Shown here: piece by piece, positions 61,947-64,000 of the stretch
Numbering within the stretch: the stretch's first letter is position 1
How the letters are laid out: each line of letters opens with the position of its first letter
Assembly (NCBI RefSeq): GCF_051380875.1
Contig: NZ_JBNYXW010000004.1
Span: 1 to 64,000, forward strand
Length of the DNA stretch: 64,000 bases
Direction of reading: 5' to 3'
Source of the DNA: Janthinobacterium sp051380875
GTDB taxonomy: Bacteria > Pseudomonadota > Gammaproteobacteria > Burkholderiales > Burkholderiaceae_D
The notes under the pieces: generated by a model
The model's database searches: none
The model's input: only the letters and a program-made list of their open reading frames with translations
What the model was told of the DNA's origin: nothing
Translations under genes and position numbers: made by a program

Positions 61947-63272
61947 ATGACCACATATACAAAGGCAAGCACTGCGCGCCCGGCTGCACAGGCGCCGGGT
62001 GAAAAATCCAAGACGGGCCGCCTGGCCACGGCTAGCATGGTCGGCACGACCCTGGAATGGTATGACTTCACCGTCTATAACACCATGGCCGCGCTGATTT
62101 TCAACCATCTGTTCTTTCCTTCATTCGATCCGTTGACGGGGACCATCCTGGCCTTTTCCACGTATGCGGTGGGCTATATCTCGCGTCCCATCGGCGGCGT
62201 GATCTTCGGCCACCTGGGCGACAAGCTGGGACGCCGCTGGGTGCTGGTGGTGACCCTGATGCTGATGGGCGTGACGACCGGCTTGATGGGCCTTCTGCCC
62301 ACCTACGCGACGGCCGGCATCTGGAGTCCGATCCTGCTGGTGGCGCTGCGCTTCGTGCAGGGCATTGCGCTTGGCGGCGAATGGGCGGGCGCCGTGCTGA
62401 TCTCCGTCGAACACGGGGCTGCGGACAAGCGTGGCCGCAACGCCTCGTGGACGCAGGTGGGGCCGTCGTTCGGTACCTTGCTGGCGACGGGCTGCATCGG
62501 CCTGATCACGTATCTGCTGCCGCACGAAGCGTTCATGGACTGGGGCTGGCGCATGCCGTTCATCGCCAGCCTGCTGCTGGTGGCCTTCGGCATGTGGATA
62601 CGCAGCGGCATCGAGGAAACGCCATTGTTCAAGGAACTCGACCAGCACGATGCGAAGGCCGAAGCACCGATCGGTGACGTGCTGCGCATTTACTGGCGCC
62701 GTTTGCTGATCGCTGGCGGCGTACGTATCGGTTCGGACGTGCTGTATGCGCTGGTGGTGGTGTTTACCCTGACGTATGTGACGACGGTGCTGCATTTGTC
62801 ATCGACCCTGGCCCTGACGGCCATCATGATCGGCACGGCCTGCAATGCGCTGGCAGTGCCCCTCTTTGGCGCGCTGTCGGACAAGGTCGGCCGCCGCCCA
62901 GTGTATGCGCTGGGCGCCGTGCTGGGCCTGGTGTGGGCGTTTGCCTTCTTTACCTTGCTCGATACGGCCAGCCCGGCTGCCATCGTCACGGCCGTCGTGG
63001 TGGGTTTGATCATTCACGCCATCATGTATGGTCCGCAAGCAGCCTTCGTCATCGAGCAGTTCCCCACCAAGGTGCGCTATGCGGGTTCCTCGCTGGCCTA
63101 TACCCTGGCCGGCGTCATCGGTGGTGGCTTCGCGCCCCTCATCATCGCCAGCCTGTACCGCTCATATAACAGCACCATGGCCGTCTCGCTGTACGTGGCG
63201 GCGGCCTTGCTGATCACGGGCGCTGCCGTTTTCGCGGCAAGAGAAACGGGCCGCAGCCCATTGGAAGAGTAA
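61947..63272 (+). CDS. MFS transporter, metabolite:H+ symporter (MHS) family
   Basis: 441 residues with 12 hydrophobic segments. MHS hallmarks are TTLEWYDFTVYNTMAALIFN in helix 1, RPIGGVIFGHLGDKLGRRWV in the helix 2-3 loop, RFVQGIALGGEWAGAVL in helix 4 and FGALSDKVGRRPVY in the central repeat. The family carries organic acids, amino acids, betaines or aromatic acids by proton symport. GAGAGGTAGGC precedes the ATG. Neighbours suggest an amide or carboxylate substrate, not identified. Confidence 0.93.
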   Translation: MTTYTKASTARPAAQAPGEKSKTGRLATASMVGTTLEWYDFTVYNTMAALIFNHLFFPSFDPLTGTILAFSTYAVGYISRPIGGVIFGHLGDKLGRRWVLVVTLMLMGVTTGLMGLLPTYATAGIWSPILLVALRFVQGIALGGEWAGAVLISVEHGAADKRGRNASWTQVGPSFGTLLATGCIGLITYLLPHEAFMDWGWRMPFIASLLLVAFGMWIRSGIEETPLFKELDQHDAKAEAPIGDVLRIYWRRLLIAGGVRIGSDVLYALVVVFTLTYVTTVLHLSSTLALTAIMIGTACNALAVPLFGALSDKVGRRPVYALGAVLGLVWAFAFFTLLDTASPAAIVTAVVVGLIIHAIMYGPQAAFVIEQFPTKVRYAGSSLAYTLAGVIGGGFAPLIIASLYRSYNSTMAVSLYVAAALLITGAAVFAARETGRSPLEE

Positions 63273-63281
63273 GAGGAAATC

Positions 63282-63959
63282 ATGACAACACTGAGTTTTC
63301 AACTGGCCGGGCATGGCCCCGTCACTTTCGACATCGACAACCTGATCATCGCCGGCTGGACCGGCCGCGACATGGCGATGGTCGAACACCATATCGCCGA
63401 ACTGGAAGCCATCGGCGTGGCGCGCCCCAAGAAAGTGCCGACGTTCTACCGCGTGGCAGCAAAGCTGCTCTCAAGCGACGCGGCCATCGAAGTACCGGGC
63501 ATGGATTCGTCCGGCGAGGCTGAATTCGTGCTGTTCTCCACCGAATACGGCTTGCTGGTGGGGATCGGTTCGGACCACACGGAGCGCAAGGTGGAAAGCT
63601 ATGGCGTGACGGTATCGAAGCAGATGTGCGGCAAACCAGTGGGCGATACCCTGTGGCGCTACGCCGACGTGGCCGGCCACTGGGATCAATTGCAGATGCG
63701 CTCCTGGCGTGAGCGCGATGGCGTACCGGCCCTGTACCAGGATGGTCCGGTGACGCGCATGCTGTCGCCCGAGGACCTGATGCAGCGCTACACGGGGCAG
63801 GCCAGCCTGCCCGTGGGTAGTGCCATGTTTTGCGGTACGCAGCCCATCATCGGTGAAATGGGCCATGGCGACGCCTTCGAGCTGGAGCTGTATGATCCAG
63901 CCTTGCAGCGCCGCCTGCAGCACCGCTATGCCGTGCAAACCCTGCCCGTGGAAGGATAA
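63282..63959 (+). CDS. DUF2848-family protein
   Basis: 225 residues matching the DUF2848 pattern as I recall it (NLIIAGWTGRDMAMVEHHIA near residue 20, GIGSDHTERKVE near 96, QTKQ-like SKQMCGKP). The fold has been linked to fumarylacetoacetase-like proteins, which act on C-C or decarboxylation reactions, but no activity is established. It starts nine bases after the transporter gene and four bases before the next gene, so it is clearly part of that operon. Confidence 0.75.
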   Translation: MTTLSFQLAGHGPVTFDIDNLIIAGWTGRDMAMVEHHIAELEAIGVARPKKVPTFYRVAAKLLSSDAAIEVPGMDSSGEAEFVLFSTEYGLLVGIGSDHTERKVESYGVTVSKQMCGKPVGDTLWRYADVAGHWDQLQMRSWRERDGVPALYQDGPVTRMLSPEDLMQRYTGQASLPVGSAMFCGTQPIIGEMGHGDAFELELYDPALQRRLQHRYAVQTLPVEG

Positions 63960-63963
63960 CGCA

Positions 63964-64000
63964 ATGACCAAGACCATTCGTGAACTGGCGGCCGACCTGG
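63964..64000 (+). CDS. Start of a further gene (partial, cut by window end)
   Basis: Twelve codons are visible, starting MTKTIRELAADL, four bases after the DUF2848 stop. The start matches the style of amidase-signature proteins, which often follow DUF2848 genes, but twelve residues cannot prove it. Confidence 0.4.
   Translation, partial: MTKTIRELAADL

Overview
The window looks like part of a betaproteobacterial chromosome, most likely Oxalobacteraceae (Janthinobacterium/Massilia/Duganella type). This is inferred from high coding GC, the rRNA 3' end, and family content such as a cytochrome-c-tailed membrane urate oxidase and a large Oar-type TonB receptor; no search was possible. The window begins in the 3' end of a 23S rRNA gene, followed by 5S rRNA and a terminator. 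Almost everything after that serves nucleic-acid, nucleoside, purine or pyrimidine breakdown.

Layout. (1) 0.5-8.3 kb, purine ring catabolism: uraH (minus strand), then puuE, xdhABC and guaD (plus strand). (2) 8.3-18.2 kb, exported nucleic-acid processing: secreted adenosine deaminase, a 1136-residue TonB-dependent receptor, lipoprotein 5'-nucleotidase, secreted PLD-family phosphodiesterase and secreted S1/P1 nuclease. (3) 18.2-19.3 kb: the tail of a lost DeoR-type regulator and an unusual Nudix-DUF4406-like fusion. (4) 19.4-27.5 kb, minus strand: a BMP-family nucleoside ABC importer (binding protein, ATPase, two permeases), a LysR regulator, and psuG-psuK for pseudouridine. (5) 27.9-36.6 kb, plus strand: a deo-type operon with PNP, deoB, deoC, an ALDH16-like tandem aldehyde dehydrogenase, deoA, cdd and a two-part deaminase. 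(6) 36.6-39.2 kb, minus strand: dipeptidase, VOC protein, small membrane protein and an outer-membrane barrel. (7) 39.3-51.6 kb, reductive pyrimidine pathway: RutR-like and MocR-like regulators, opposed by omega-aminotransferase, mmsA, preT, preA, an NCS1 permease, dihydropyrimidinase and an M20 carbamoyl-amidase. (8) 51.7-60.1 kb: TPR/glycosyltransferase protein, ammonium transporter with a sigma-54/NtrC-type promoter, UraD-AllC fusion, LysR, PuuD urate oxidase and a coupled M20 hydrolase. (9) 60.1-64.0 kb: LysR, an EthD-like protein, an MHS transporter, a DUF2848 protein and the first codons of another gene; pathway unknown.

How the parts fit. Polymer or nucleotides outside the cell can be cut and dephosphorylated by the exported enzymes, taken up by the receptor and ABC importer, split by the phosphorylases and pseudouridine enzymes, and the sugars passed through DeoB/DeoC. 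Purine bases go through GuaD, XdhABC, PuuD, UraH, UraD, PuuE and AllC. Pyrimidine bases go through PreTA, dihydropyrimidinase, amidase, aminotransferase and MmsA to acyl-CoA. Ammonia handling appears under nitrogen control.

The most notable unannotated signal is a roughly 71-bp promoter module occurring three times: before the TonB receptor, before the ABC importer (minus strand) and before the PNP/deo operon. Each copy has a TTTATAY-N7-RTATAAA dyad about 66 bp upstream of the predicted start, then a near-identical -35/-10 ending in GATGCATAGTG. This ties the three units into one putative nucleoside regulon. Other signals are a tandem operator over the psuK promoter, a RutR-like box before the beta-alanine branch, a 110-bp palindrome after preA, and a scar in which the decayed tails of two amidohydrolase genes meet.
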